From the NCBI GenBank assembly GCA_011390465.1, contig JAABSH010000001.1, positions 62,001-126,000 on the forward strand: a stretch of DNA of 64,000 nucleotides. Direction: 5' to 3'. How positions within the stretch are numbered: position 1 is the stretch's first letter; each line of letters opens with the position of its first letter. This document shows positions 1 to 8,199 of the stretch, piece after piece. The stretch is from Desulfobacteraceae bacterium. GTDB lineage: Bacteria; Desulfobacterota; Desulfobacteria; Desulfobacterales; Desulfosalsimonadaceae. Made by a program: the position numbers and the translations under genes. A model generated the notes under the pieces. It was not told the DNA's origin. It worked only from the letters and a program-made list of their open reading frames with translations, and searched no databases.

Positions 1-1
1 C

Positions 2-1084
2 GGAGCGGTCACAGTGGTTGAAGTCTTTGGCACACATTGGGAAATGGGAAACGGATACGGCCAGGTGTTAAAGGAATCCCTTGTTGAAACATTGGAAATT
101 CTGAAACAATATTTCATAGATCAGCACCAGATTCCCTATGATGAAATGGCAGCTCATGCTGATGCTTTTTTCTCCCGTTATTCAAATGACTACCAGCAGT
201 TTATTCATGGCATGGCAAAAGGGTCCGGGCTTAGCCTCGATGATTGCAAAATTTTAAATGGCATGGAAACCCTGCCAGAGCTGTTAACTGAAAAATCTGA
301 ACTGCCCGCCTGTGCGTTTCTTGCGGTCCCGCCGCCCCTGACACAGCAAAACAGCACCATTATCGGCCGGAATTATGATTTTCCGCAACCTTTTGATCTA
401 ATTGCGAAAAACCTCACTGTCACGGTATTGCACGCAAATCATGCCGTAACGTCAGCAATTATCAGCATGCCCGGGCAGATATACTGCCCGTCCTGCATCA
501 ACGCGCATGGCGTTTTTATTGAGCTCAACAACGGCATGCCGTCAGGCGGTTCCTGGGTGAACAGGGACAGGGAAAGCCTTTTGATCCGGTTGTTGAAGGT
601 GTCTCAAACCGCTTCTGACCTGAACCAGGCCGATAGCCAACTGCAAGCCATTGAATCGGATTATTCCCTGATTATCAATGTGGCAGACAAAAAAAATACC
701 CGGTCTTACGAGTTTTCTTCCACCATGGGGATGAAATCGGTTATCCCGAATCTCAATAGCCCGTTTGTATCCACAAACTTTTATTTACACCCGGAATGGA
801 CCGACATTCCCACGCCAACAGACGAAAATACCTGGGTGGGGGTAACGCGCCGGAAAAATCTTTTATCCCTTGCCAAAATTGACAAACAGACCGATGCCCT
901 TCATTCCGTTGAATCCGTTATGAAAATCATGGATCAGGATATGGAAAACGGGGGTGGGAGATGGGATTTTACCATTTATCAGATGGTTTTTGACACATCC
1001 ACCTGCCGGCTGTTCTTGAAAGTCAATATGGATACGCAGCAATGGGTTGAAATTCCACTGAAAAAATTGTTAAACCCTGCGTAA
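2..1084 (+). CDS. C45-family peptidase / acyl-CoA:6-APA acyltransferase-like NTN hydrolase (5' partial)
   Basis: This resembles the C45 (penicillin V acylase / isopenicillin N acyltransferase-like) family of self-processing N-terminal-nucleophile hydrolases, which cleave amide bonds. The N-terminal GTHWEMGNGYGQ stretch matches the family's opening motif. A Cys in PACAFLAV at about residue 100 is the likely autocatalytic nucleophile, followed by IIGRNYDFP, the usual N-x-D context. A GTG at base 14 could start the protein, but the frame is open to the left edge of the window and family members usually have more residues before this motif, so the true start is probably outside. The substrate cannot be told from sequence. 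It is followed by a tRNA pair on the opposite strand. Confidence 0.75.
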   Translation, partial: GAVTVVEVFGTHWEMGNGYGQVLKESLVETLEILKQYFIDQHQIPYDEMAAHADAFFSRYSNDYQQFIHGMAKGSGLSLDDCKILNGMETLPELLTEKSELPACAFLAVPPPLTQQNSTIIGRNYDFPQPFDLIAKNLTVTVLHANHAVTSAIISMPGQIYCPSCINAHGVFIELNNGMPSGGSWVNRDRESLLIRLLKVSQTASDLNQADSQLQAIESDYSLIINVADKKNTRSYEFSSTMGMKSVIPNLNSPFVSTNFYLHPEWTDIPTPTDENTWVGVTRRKNLLSLAKIDKQTDALHSVESVMKIMDQDMENGGGRWDFTIYQMVFDTSTCRLFLKVNMDTQQWVEIPLKKLLNPA

Positions 1085-1201
1085 TTGATCACAGACGGCA
1101 TGCCGGGTTTTCCCGAAACGCCCCAATCCCAAGGTCCGGGTAACTGCCTGCCCGATATGAAATCCGGATGAAAATTCAACCGGAACAAAGGCATAAAAAC
1201 C

Positions 1202-1230
1202 AAAAAAGCACTCAGGAAAACCTGAGTGCT
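1202..1230 (-). terminator. Rho-independent terminator after the tRNA pair
   Basis: A perfect 10-bp stem (AGCACTCAGG / CCTGAGTGCT) with a 4-base loop is followed on the minus strand by five T residues. It lies just beyond the 3' end of tRNA-Glu. An A-run on the other side could let it also work for the plus-strand peptidase gene. Confidence 0.8.
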
Positions 1231-1237
1231 TAAAAAA

Positions 1238-1315
1238 TGGCGTCCCCAAGGGGATTCGAACCCCTGTCGCCGGCGTGAAAGGCCGGTGTCCTGGACCGGG
1301 CTAGACGATGGGGAC
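1238..1315 (-). tRNA. tRNA-Glu (UUC)
   Basis: Read on the minus strand the gene begins GTCCCCATCG and ends with an encoded CCA. The 7-bp acceptor stem GTCCCCA / TGGGGAC is perfect. The anticodon arm holds TTC, and the T-arm contains GGTTCGAATCC. The length is 78 nt with CCA. It sits 15 bases downstream of tRNA-Lys, probably in one transcript. Confidence 0.95.
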
Positions 1316-1330
1316 GCAAGCTTTGTTTTT

Positions 1331-1406
1331 TGGTGGGTCGTATTGGGCTCGAACCAATGACTCTCTCCTTAAAAGGGAGATACTCTACCGACTGAGTTAA
1401 CGACCC
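1331..1406 (-). tRNA. tRNA-Lys (UUU)
   Basis: On the minus strand the gene begins GGGTCGTTAACTCAG, with a perfect acceptor stem GGGTCGT / ACGACCC, discriminator A and encoded CCA. The anticodon loop CTTTTAA gives UUU, and the T-arm contains GGTTCGAGCCC. The length is 76 nt. It is the upstream member of the Lys-Glu pair. Confidence 0.95.
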
Positions 1407-1516
1407 AATGTTTTCACCGCGTCTACATAAAATGTGATTGATATATGGTTATCCATATGATGTCAACCAAAAAATAACACATTTTTTCCTTTTTTCAACC
1501 ACAATTACCGAGGGAA

Positions 1517-2965
1517 TCACTTTCTCCAGAATTCCGGCACCAGAAAAATAATCACCGTGTAAATTTCCAGCCGACCCAGCAGCATACACCAGATCAGCAG
1601 CCATTTTCCCAGAACCGGTATGCCGGCAAAATTTCCCACCGGCCCCACCAGGTTCAGGCCCGGACCGATATTTCCAATGGATGCGGCCACCGCGGAGACG
1701 GCCGTCACCAAATCCACGCCCATCCCTGCCAGCAGCACCGCGCACAGGGCAAATATGCCCATGTAAAGCGCCAGAAATCCAAGAATGCTGCGGATCACAT
1801 CATCTGAAACCCTTTTCCCGCCAAGCTTGACCGTGGTCACGGCATGCGGGTGCAGCAGATTGAAAAGTTCCTTGTAGCAGTATTTAAAACAGATCATGAT
1901 GCGCATGCATTTCATGCCGCCCCCGGTAGAACCGGCAGAGGCACCGAGAAACATTAAAATCAGCAGAATCAGTTTGGACATGCCCGGCCACTGATTAAAA
2001 TCCGCCGTGGCAAAGCCGGTGGTGGTGACAATGGAAACCACCTGAAAAGACCCGAATCGCAGGGCTTCGCCAATAGTGTGGTAAACCGGGCCGTAAATAT
2101 TAAAACTCACCACAAGGGTCAGCAATACCACAACGGCCAGAAAAAACCGGCATTCCGAATCCTTCCAGAACGCCAGGGAGTTGCCTTTTAAAAATTGATA
2201 ATGCAGGGAAAAATTAATCCCGGCCAGCACCATGAACAGCAGAATCACCAGATCAAAATACACGCTGTTGTAATGGGCGATGGAAAGATTTTTCGGGGAA
2301 AATCCGCCGGTGGGCAGGGTGGTCAGGGTATGGCACAAGGCATCATAAAATCCCATGCCGCCGATCAACAATAGCAGCAATTCCCCAAGAGACAACAGCA
2401 GGTAAACTTTCCACAGAATTTTGGCGGTATCACTGATCCGGGGCTTGAGTTTATCCGGCATGGGGCTGGGCACTTCGGCTTTGTACAGCTGCATGCCGCC
2501 GACCCCCAGAAACGGCAGGATGGCAACAGACAACACAATAATCCCCATCCCCCCCAGCCATTGAATCAGGCTGCGCCACAGCAGAATGCTCTGGGGCACC
2601 GCTTCGATATCCGTCATTACCGAAGCCCCGGTGGTGGTAAAACCGGAAACCGATTCAAAAAACGCGTCCACAAACTGATCAAACACCCCGTTCCAGTAAA
2701 AGGGCAGGGCACCGAAAAACCCCACGGCCACCCATCCAATGGCAACAATGGCCATGCCCTCCCGCTGGCTCAGAAATTCGGTCTTCGGCCCCCTGAAAAT
2801 AAAATAAAACACGGTCCCCGTCAGGGTGGTCACCGCCATGGACCCCCCCAGGGATGCGACACAGGAATCTCTGAACATCACGGCCCACAAAAGGGGAATT
2901 GACATCAAAAGTCCCAAAAGAAAGGTCAGCACGCCGACCATATAAAAGACGTACTTCCAGCGCAT
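1517..2965 (-). CDS. trkH: Trk system potassium uptake channel protein TrkH
   Basis: TrkH is the membrane subunit of the Trk/Ktr potassium uptake system and works with the cytoplasmic NAD-binding regulator TrkA. The 482-residue protein is almost entirely hydrophobic, as expected for a channel with four M1-P-M2 repeats. Filter-like P-loop segments are visible as SGFTTTGASV, TLPTGGFSP, VTTTGFATADF and SIGNIGPGLN. The length is typical of the family. The ATG lies directly after the trkA stop codon with no gap, so the two are translationally linked and transcribed trkA-trkH. The protein ends close to the tRNA cluster. Confidence 0.93.
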   Translation of the reverse strand: MRWKYVFYMVGVLTFLLGLLMSIPLLWAVMFRDSCVASLGGSMAVTTLTGTVFYFIFRGPKTEFLSQREGMAIVAIGWVAVGFFGALPFYWNGVFDQFVDAFFESVSGFTTTGASVMTDIEAVPQSILLWRSLIQWLGGMGIIVLSVAILPFLGVGGMQLYKAEVPSPMPDKLKPRISDTAKILWKVYLLLSLGELLLLLIGGMGFYDALCHTLTTLPTGGFSPKNLSIAHYNSVYFDLVILLFMVLAGINFSLHYQFLKGNSLAFWKDSECRFFLAVVVLLTLVVSFNIYGPVYHTIGEALRFGSFQVVSIVTTTGFATADFNQWPGMSKLILLILMFLGASAGSTGGGMKCMRIMICFKYCYKELFNLLHPHAVTTVKLGGKRVSDDVIRSILGFLALYMGIFALCAVLLAGMGVDLVTAVSAVAASIGNIGPGLNLVGPVGNFAGIPVLGKWLLIWCMLLGRLEIYTVIIFLVPEFWRK

Positions 2966-4327
2966 TTAAAAAAACTCCAGCTTGACGGAGAGAATTTTTT
3001 CAATTTTCGGAATCACCTGGCGTTTGGCAAACACAATGATCCGGTCATTGGGCTGGATAATGCTGTCTCCCGACGGAATTTCAATTTCATTATCCCGGAT
3101 AATGCCGATGACCAGGGCCCCTTTGGGAATACCCGTATTTTTCAGGGGTTTTCCCACAATATCGCTCGTTTCCAGGGCCACTGCCTCCAGCACCTCGGCT
3201 TTTTCATCGGTCATGGTCCGGGCGGACAGCACTTTGCCCCGACGGATATGCTGAAGAATGGTATTTACCGCGGACAGGCGGGGGCTGACCACCTGCTCCA
3301 GCCCAATGGTGTTCATCAACGAAAAATACCCGATTTTGCTCAGTTTGGTAATGGTTTTCCGGGCCCCCATTTTTTTGGCCAACAAGGACACCAGAATATT
3401 GGTCTCTTCATCATTGGTCAGGGTCACCACCACGTCCATATCCGCGATGTTTTCTTCAAACAGCAGGCTCTGGTCCGACCCGTCCCCCTGAATCACCAGC
3501 ACCTTGTTCATTGTTTCCACAATCTCCGCACAGCGCTCCGGCGACCGTTCGATCAGTTTTGTGTAAACGGATCGTTTTTCCAGGGATTTTGCCAGCCGCA
3601 GCCCGATCCGGCCGCCCCCCACAATCATGACCCGTTTGATGGGTTTCATCTGCCGATTAAAGGCCTTTAAAATACCGTCCAGCCCCTCTTCCTCGCTGAT
3701 AAAATAAATCAAATCCCCGGGATAAAGCCGGTCATTTCCCCGGGGAATAATGGTTTCCCCTTCCCGCACCACGGCGGCCACAAGGGTACGCGCCCCGATT
3801 TTATCCGACAGCTCCGGCAGCCGCACCCCGGCCAGGCGGGAATCCTTGTCCATGAGAAGCCCCACCAGCTTGAGCCGGCCTTCGGCAAAATCCCCCACAT
3901 CCACGGCCCCGGGAACGCTCATAAACCGTTCAATGGTTTTGACCACCTCAATTTCCGGATTGATGATGGTGTCAATATGCGGGGAAGCATCCTGAAACAA
4001 TTGATGATAATCATCATAATCCCGCCGCCGGATGCGGGCCAGTTTTTTGGTGGCCGGGGAAATGGTGTCCGCCATAAGGCAGGCCACCAGATTGGTTTCA
4101 TCGCTGTCCGTAACTGCCAGCAGGATTTCCGCCTCCTTGATACCGGCTTCCTCCAGCACCAGCGGACTGCTGCCGGATCCGACGATCACATTGACATCAA
4201 TCTTTTCCGATACCATGCTGATGGCTTCCGGACTGGTGTCGATCACCACCACATCCTTGTTTTCATAGGCCAGCCGGCTGGCAATATGAAACCCCACCTG
4301 GCCGGCGCCGACAATTATGATCTTCAC
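2966..4327 (-). CDS. trkA: Trk system potassium uptake regulator TrkA
   Basis: TrkA is the peripheral nucleotide-binding subunit that gates TrkH. The 453-residue protein contains two RCK units: a Rossmann motif IIIVGAGQVGFHIA at the N-terminus and a second, RVMIVGGGRIGLRLA, at about residue 233. Each is followed by a TrkA_C ligand-binding domain (DRLYPGDLIYFI and DSIIQPNDRIIVFA). This doubled architecture is normal for proteobacterial TrkA. The start is GTG at 4327, preceded by AAAGGAG. It is the first gene of the trkA-trkH pair. Confidence 0.94.
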   Translation of the reverse strand: MKIIIVGAGQVGFHIASRLAYENKDVVVIDTSPEAISMVSEKIDVNVIVGSGSSPLVLEEAGIKEAEILLAVTDSDETNLVACLMADTISPATKKLARIRRRDYDDYHQLFQDASPHIDTIINPEIEVVKTIERFMSVPGAVDVGDFAEGRLKLVGLLMDKDSRLAGVRLPELSDKIGARTLVAAVVREGETIIPRGNDRLYPGDLIYFISEEEGLDGILKAFNRQMKPIKRVMIVGGGRIGLRLAKSLEKRSVYTKLIERSPERCAEIVETMNKVLVIQGDGSDQSLLFEENIADMDVVVTLTNDEETNILVSLLAKKMGARKTITKLSKIGYFSLMNTIGLEQVVSPRLSAVNTILQHIRRGKVLSARTMTDEKAEVLEAVALETSDIVGKPLKNTGIPKGALVIGIIRDNEIEIPSGDSIIQPNDRIIVFAKRQVIPKIEKILSVKLEFF

Positions 4328-4352
4328 CCGTTGCTCCTTTTGCGAAAGACAA

Positions 4353-4408
4353 AAAGGCCATCCTGAAGTGATAATACAAAATATATTCTACACCACAGAA
4401 TGACCTTT
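4353..4408 (-). other. Hairpin in the trkA leader, possible terminator
   Basis: On the minus strand the segments AAAGGTCATTCTG and CAGGATGGCCTTT can form a 13-bp stem including G-T wobbles, with a loop of about 30 bases, followed by a short T-run. It lies between the TPR gene and trkA. It could end the upstream operon or act as a trkA leader structure. The large loop makes a simple terminator doubtful. Confidence 0.3.
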
Positions 4409-4483
4409 GCGCTTGTTTCTGATAAATAAATTTGTGCGGTTCTTCACAAGGCCGGCGTCAGCAGACACACCCTTTTGGGTGGT

Positions 4484-5164
4484 TTAACCGGCGATTTTCT
4501 CACCGGCCAGATCCGCATACATGGAATCCGGAAATTCCGATACCAGCTTCTGAAAGGCGGCTTTTGCCTTTTCCGGTTCCCCTGTTTTCGCATACAGCCG
4601 ACCCATATTGAACAAGGCCTGATCCCGGGCCGTTCCATCTTCATCATCAGCAATTTTCTCAAAATATGCCACTGCCTGTTTAAAATCGTTTTTCCCTTCC
4701 CATGCGTACGCCAGCCCGTTTAAAATCATGGATTTAAAGGCTGTATTTTCCATTTCATCCAGGGCCTGTTCATAGGCGGCGATGGCCGCATCATAGTCTT
4801 TCATCTGAAAGCAGACATCCCCGTACTGCAGGAGCGCACTTTTTCCTGCGTCCGTGGATCCGTATTTTTCAATAATATCCTTAAAATCGGTTTTCACTGC
4901 TTCATATGCTGCGGTACCGGCTTCACCGGTTTTTAGGGCATTGTAGCCGGCGATGGCGTTTCCAAACATGATCGCGGCCCGTTCTTCCGTATGGCTTTTA
5001 TAATACAATACCCCGGAGAGCACGATCACCACCGCAAGCACCGCGCCCACCGCAGTGACGATTTCTTTTTGATATTTTTTGCCGAACTCCATGGCCCTGC
5101 TCACAAACACCAGAAACGGATCCGGTTCTTCCAGCAGCTCCTTACGGGATTTTTCATCACTCAT
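4484..5164 (-). CDS. Membrane-anchored tetratricopeptide repeat protein (YfgM-like)
   Basis: The 226-residue protein has a short charged cytoplasmic N-terminus, one membrane segment at about residues 37-54 (VTAVGAVLAVVIVLSGVLYY) and then helical tetratricopeptide repeats from about residue 60 to the end (for example DQALFNMGRLYAKTGEPEKA). The layout matches the YfgM / TPR_21 group, whose E. coli member is a periplasm-facing partner of SecYEG and chaperones. The exact role here is inferred. A GGAG site precedes the ATG. It lies 43 bp after the kinase gene, so the two are probably co-transcribed. Confidence 0.75.
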   Translation of the reverse strand: MSDEKSRKELLEEPDPFLVFVSRAMEFGKKYQKEIVTAVGAVLAVVIVLSGVLYYKSHTEERAAIMFGNAIAGYNALKTGEAGTAAYEAVKTDFKDIIEKYGSTDAGKSALLQYGDVCFQMKDYDAAIAAYEQALDEMENTAFKSMILNGLAYAWEGKNDFKQAVAYFEKIADDEDGTARDQALFNMGRLYAKTGEPEKAKAAFQKLVSEFPDSMYADLAGEKIAG

Positions 5165-5207
5165 TGAATTGGCTCCATTAGATTAATTAGTATTAAACTT
5201 CAAAAGG

Positions 5208-6203
5208 TTAAACTAACTCTCGAATCCGGTTCCAACCGGATTCCGGAATTTTGGCGCCGATGACCTGGCAGACTTCATACCCGCAGGCAGATGCAATCGC
5301 CCCGCTTTTTTCAACGGAAAACCCCTTCACCATGCCAAACAAAAACCCGGATGCCCACAGATCGCCGGCCCCGGTCGTATCCACGGCATTGCCGGGTCCC
5401 TGGGGCGAAATGGCGCACACCTGGCCGTCTCTGGCCACCAGGCTGCCCCGGGGACCGATCTTCAGCACGGCTGTATCCACATGGGCCGCCATCCGCAGCA
5501 CGGCTTCGTGTTCACGCTCGTCCCCGCAGTATGCCCTTGCTTCATCTTCATTTGCAATTAAAATATCCACATATTCGCGGATAATGTCTTCCAGAACATC
5601 CCGGGACGCCTCCACCACATTAAAGCTGGCCAGATCCAGACTGACCCGGGCGCCGCCGGCTTTTGCCGCCGCCAGCACCGCCATCATCAGCTCCCGGTTG
5701 AACAGGAGATACCCTTCCACATGCACAATGGCCGCGTCTTTAAAACAATCAGGCGAAATTTCCGCGGGCAGCATCTCTGCGGACGCCCCCAGATAGGTGA
5801 ACATGGAACGCTGGGCATCCGGCGTAATCACGGAAAGCACCCGGCCGGTAGGGATATCGGAATCCAGCAGCACCGGCTCTACAAAATTATCCACCAGATC
5901 CTGATGAAAAAGCCGGGCCATGTCATCGGTGCCCATTTTTCCCAGAAACCGCCCGGCCCCGCCCAGTTTGGCCACGCCAATGGCGGTATTGCAGGCGGAT
6001 CCGCCGGACACAATGGACACGGGTGCTGATGTAAGGGCCACCAGCCGGTCAATATAGTCCTGATCCACCAGGTTCATGCCCCCTTTTTCCACCCCCAGCC
6101 GGTGCATAAACGCATCCGGTTCCCGGGCCAGAATATCAATTAACGCGGACCCCACGGCCAGCACGGTTTTCCGGTTTTCCGGGATATTGATGCCTTGTGT
6201 CAT
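5208..6203 (-). CDS. PfkB-family carbohydrate/adenosine kinase
   Basis: This is a ribokinase-superfamily (PfkB) enzyme that phosphorylates a sugar or nucleoside with ATP. The 331-residue protein has the N-terminal glycine-rich signature GGSACNTAIGVAKLGG and the C-terminal anion-hole/catalytic motif DTTGAGDLWASGF, whose Asp is the catalytic base. The opening VLAVGSALIDILA resembles bacterial adenosine-kinase-type members often seen in Desulfobacterota, but specificity cannot be assigned from sequence alone. It precedes the TPR gene on the same strand. An AGGA site is upstream of the ATG. Confidence 0.85.
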   Translation of the reverse strand: MTQGINIPENRKTVLAVGSALIDILAREPDAFMHRLGVEKGGMNLVDQDYIDRLVALTSAPVSIVSGGSACNTAIGVAKLGGAGRFLGKMGTDDMARLFHQDLVDNFVEPVLLDSDIPTGRVLSVITPDAQRSMFTYLGASAEMLPAEISPDCFKDAAIVHVEGYLLFNRELMMAVLAAAKAGGARVSLDLASFNVVEASRDVLEDIIREYVDILIANEDEARAYCGDEREHEAVLRMAAHVDTAVLKIGPRGSLVARDGQVCAISPQGPGNAVDTTGAGDLWASGFLFGMVKGFSVEKSGAIASACGYEVCQVIGAKIPESGWNRIRELV

Positions 6204-6236
6204 TATGTCGCTGTCCTGCCTGATGGTTCCAGTTTA

Positions 6237-6292
6237 GTAGGTCGGGATTCATATCCCGACATTCGGGTGTCGGGATATGAATCCCGACCTAC
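6237..6292. repeat. Palindromic intergenic repeat, GTCGGGATTCATATCCCGAC family
   Basis: A 56-bp near-perfect palindrome built from GTAGGTCGGGATTCATATCC and its complement around a TTCGGG centre. It lies between the kinase gene and the SH3-domain gene. A diverged copy is at 11568-11620, and a half-type relative (GCCGGGATTCCTGTCCCGGC) is at 9747-9771. Confidence 0.85.
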
Positions 6293-6329
6293 GAAAAGCA
6301 GCCGGCCGCTTTCTTCAAGACCAACCCTT

Positions 6330-6812
6330 TTACCACACCAGAATCTTATGAATCCAGCCTTCATCTCCGTCCGCGTGCTTCAGATGAATCCAGTTGCCTT
6401 TGCGCTCCAGCACTTTAAAGGGCACGCCCTTGATGGCCTTGAATATCACGTCATGATCCGTGCCCGGGCCGGTCCGGATATTCACCCGTTCCTCCCGGGG
6501 TTTGGTGATCACGGTATCAATTTCCGCCAGAAGGCTTTTGCTGATCCATCCAATGCTGCCTTCATAGTCTTTGATATAATACCAGGTGCCGGTTTTATCC
6601 GTGTCCAGCACGGCCAGAGGCGTATATTTTTCCACCTGCCACAGGATTTCATATTCCGGGCCCGGACCGGAGCGGACATTTGCCACATCCACGTCCACGG
6701 CTATGCGCCGGGCTGCGGCAGCATCGCCAAACACACATAACACGCAAAAAAACACGAAAACCACCACCAGCGGGTTACCTGTTTTGCCGAATCTCAAATT
6801 CCAGTACTTCAT
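6330..6812 (-). CDS. Secreted protein with two bacterial SH3 domains
   Basis: The 160-residue protein starts with a signal-peptide-like segment (residues about 15-33, NPLVVVFVFFCVLCVFGDAA). Two SH3b domains follow, each opening with the usual NVRSGPGPEYE / NIRTGPGTDHD signature and ending in a GWI motif. Such domains bind peptidoglycan or peptides in the periplasm or at the surface, so a cell-envelope role is likely. No catalytic domain is present. The start is supported by AAAGAGGTG just upstream. A palindromic repeat lies downstream of its stop and an ATCGGT-type repeat lies upstream. Confidence 0.8.
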   Translation of the reverse strand: MKYWNLRFGKTGNPLVVVFVFFCVLCVFGDAAAARRIAVDVDVANVRSGPGPEYEILWQVEKYTPLAVLDTDKTGTWYYIKDYEGSIGWISKSLLAEIDTVITKPREERVNIRTGPGTDHDVIFKAIKGVPFKVLERKGNWIHLKHADGDEGWIHKILVW

Positions 6813-6846
6813 ACGTCACCTCTTTGCTTGTTTTCCAATTCACAAA

Positions 6847-6957
6847 TCTGCTTATCCGGTTGGCTCAAGTTCAACCATCGAAATCGGTATCGGTATCGAA
6901 ATCGCTATCGAATCCGATCCCGATAAAAACACGGCAGCTTGAGTTAATCAGATAACC
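6847..6957. repeat. ATCGGT-rich hairpin element, copy 1
   Basis: A 111-bp element with imperfect terminal inverted repeats (TTATC...CTCAAG at the left, CTTGAG...GATAA at the right). Its core is made of ATCG/ATCGGT short repeats. A longer copy in the same orientation lies at 47271-47399, with nearly identical flanks and a different number of core units. Confidence 0.85.
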
Positions 6958-7007
6958 ATATTCACAAAAATACAAAACCGGTTTCCGGGTTTCAGTTTAT
7001 ATGGCCC

Positions 7008-8198
7008 CTATGCTGCCATTAAATGGGTCACGGCCTGTTCAAGCCCGTCAATGGTCAGCTCGAACATGGGAAAAATACGGCTGATGGCATTAATGGTCCG
7101 GGTGTAGGGCCACATCCGTTCCGGCACCGGATTCAGCCAGACATTGCGCGGAAATGTATCCGCCAGCAACTGGAGCCGTTCAATGCTGGCCAGGCCGCTG
7201 CGTTCATGAACGTAAATGGAGCCGTCCCGGGCCATGAGCTCATAGGGGGCCATGCTGGCGTCCCCCACCAGAATCAGACGGGTTTCCGGGTCTTTTCTGG
7301 CAAACTCATCCACGCGCACCGGTTTTTTATACCGGGACGGATCCTGCCACAGGGTATCATAAATGGTGTTGTGAAAAAAATAGGTTTTTAAATCCTTGAA
7401 TTCGGAACGGGCATAGTTAAACAGTGTCTGCACCACCGGTACATGGGGATCCATGGACCAGCCGCCGTTGTCAATGGCCAGAATCACTTTCAGCCGGTCC
7501 TTGAGGCTCCGGTCAAACACGATTTCAATTTCACCGGCGTTTTTCATGGTCTGATAAATGCTTTCATCCACATTCACCTGATCCCGGGGGCCGGAGGGAA
7601 TGAGATTCCGGAGCCGCTTTAAGGCCTCGCCCATGAGCTGCTGGGTCAGGGGGCCGGAACGGGAATAATCCTTGTACCGCCGTTCATTGGCCACTTTTAA
7701 CGCGGATTTGTTGCGGGAAACACCGCCCACCCGCATGCCTTCGGGATGATACCCGGAATGCCCCACCGGAGAGGTGCCGCCGGTGCCGATCCATTTGTTT
7801 CCGCCGTCGTGTCGCTCGGTCTGTTCCTTGAGCCGCTCCTTGAAATATTCCAAAAGTTCGTCCGGCGTCAGGTTTTTTAATGCGGATTTATCAATCCCCA
7901 GGGCGTCGGCAATTTCTTTGGGATTTTTCAGCCATTCTTCCAGCAGGGCTTTTGCAATATTATCCAGCTCCAGCCCGTCCAGATCCGGCATTTCCGCCCC
8001 TTCAAAATAATGGGCAAATATCTGATCATAGAGATCAAAGTTACGTTCGCTTTTCACCAGAATGGCCCTGGACACGGTATAAAAATCCGAAAGGGACTGA
8101 ATCAGTCCTTTGGACAGGGCTTTCTGAAGGGTGAGAAAAGCCGTGGGGGATACCGGAATCCCCGCATCTTTTAATTTATAAAAAAAATCAATAAACAT
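7008..8198 (-). CDS. VWA-containing CoxE-like protein
   Basis: The 396-residue protein is a CoxE / YehP-type von Willebrand factor A protein, usually a partner of a MoxR-type AAA ATPase. The N-terminal 200 residues are helical and charged. The VWA fold starts at about residue 237 (VILAIDNGGWSMDP). The canonical metal site D-x-S-x-S is not intact: the sequence reads DNGGWS. The start codon lies one base after the stop of the ATPase gene, so the two are translationally coupled. ATPase-VWA pairs typically remodel protein complexes or insert cofactors. The client here is unknown, because no obvious substrate gene is adjacent. Confidence 0.85.
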   Translation of the reverse strand: MFIDFFYKLKDAGIPVSPTAFLTLQKALSKGLIQSLSDFYTVSRAILVKSERNFDLYDQIFAHYFEGAEMPDLDGLELDNIAKALLEEWLKNPKEIADALGIDKSALKNLTPDELLEYFKERLKEQTERHDGGNKWIGTGGTSPVGHSGYHPEGMRVGGVSRNKSALKVANERRYKDYSRSGPLTQQLMGEALKRLRNLIPSGPRDQVNVDESIYQTMKNAGEIEIVFDRSLKDRLKVILAIDNGGWSMDPHVPVVQTLFNYARSEFKDLKTYFFHNTIYDTLWQDPSRYKKPVRVDEFARKDPETRLILVGDASMAPYELMARDGSIYVHERSGLASIERLQLLADTFPRNVWLNPVPERMWPYTRTINAISRIFPMFELTIDGLEQAVTHLMAA

Positions 8199-8199
8199 G

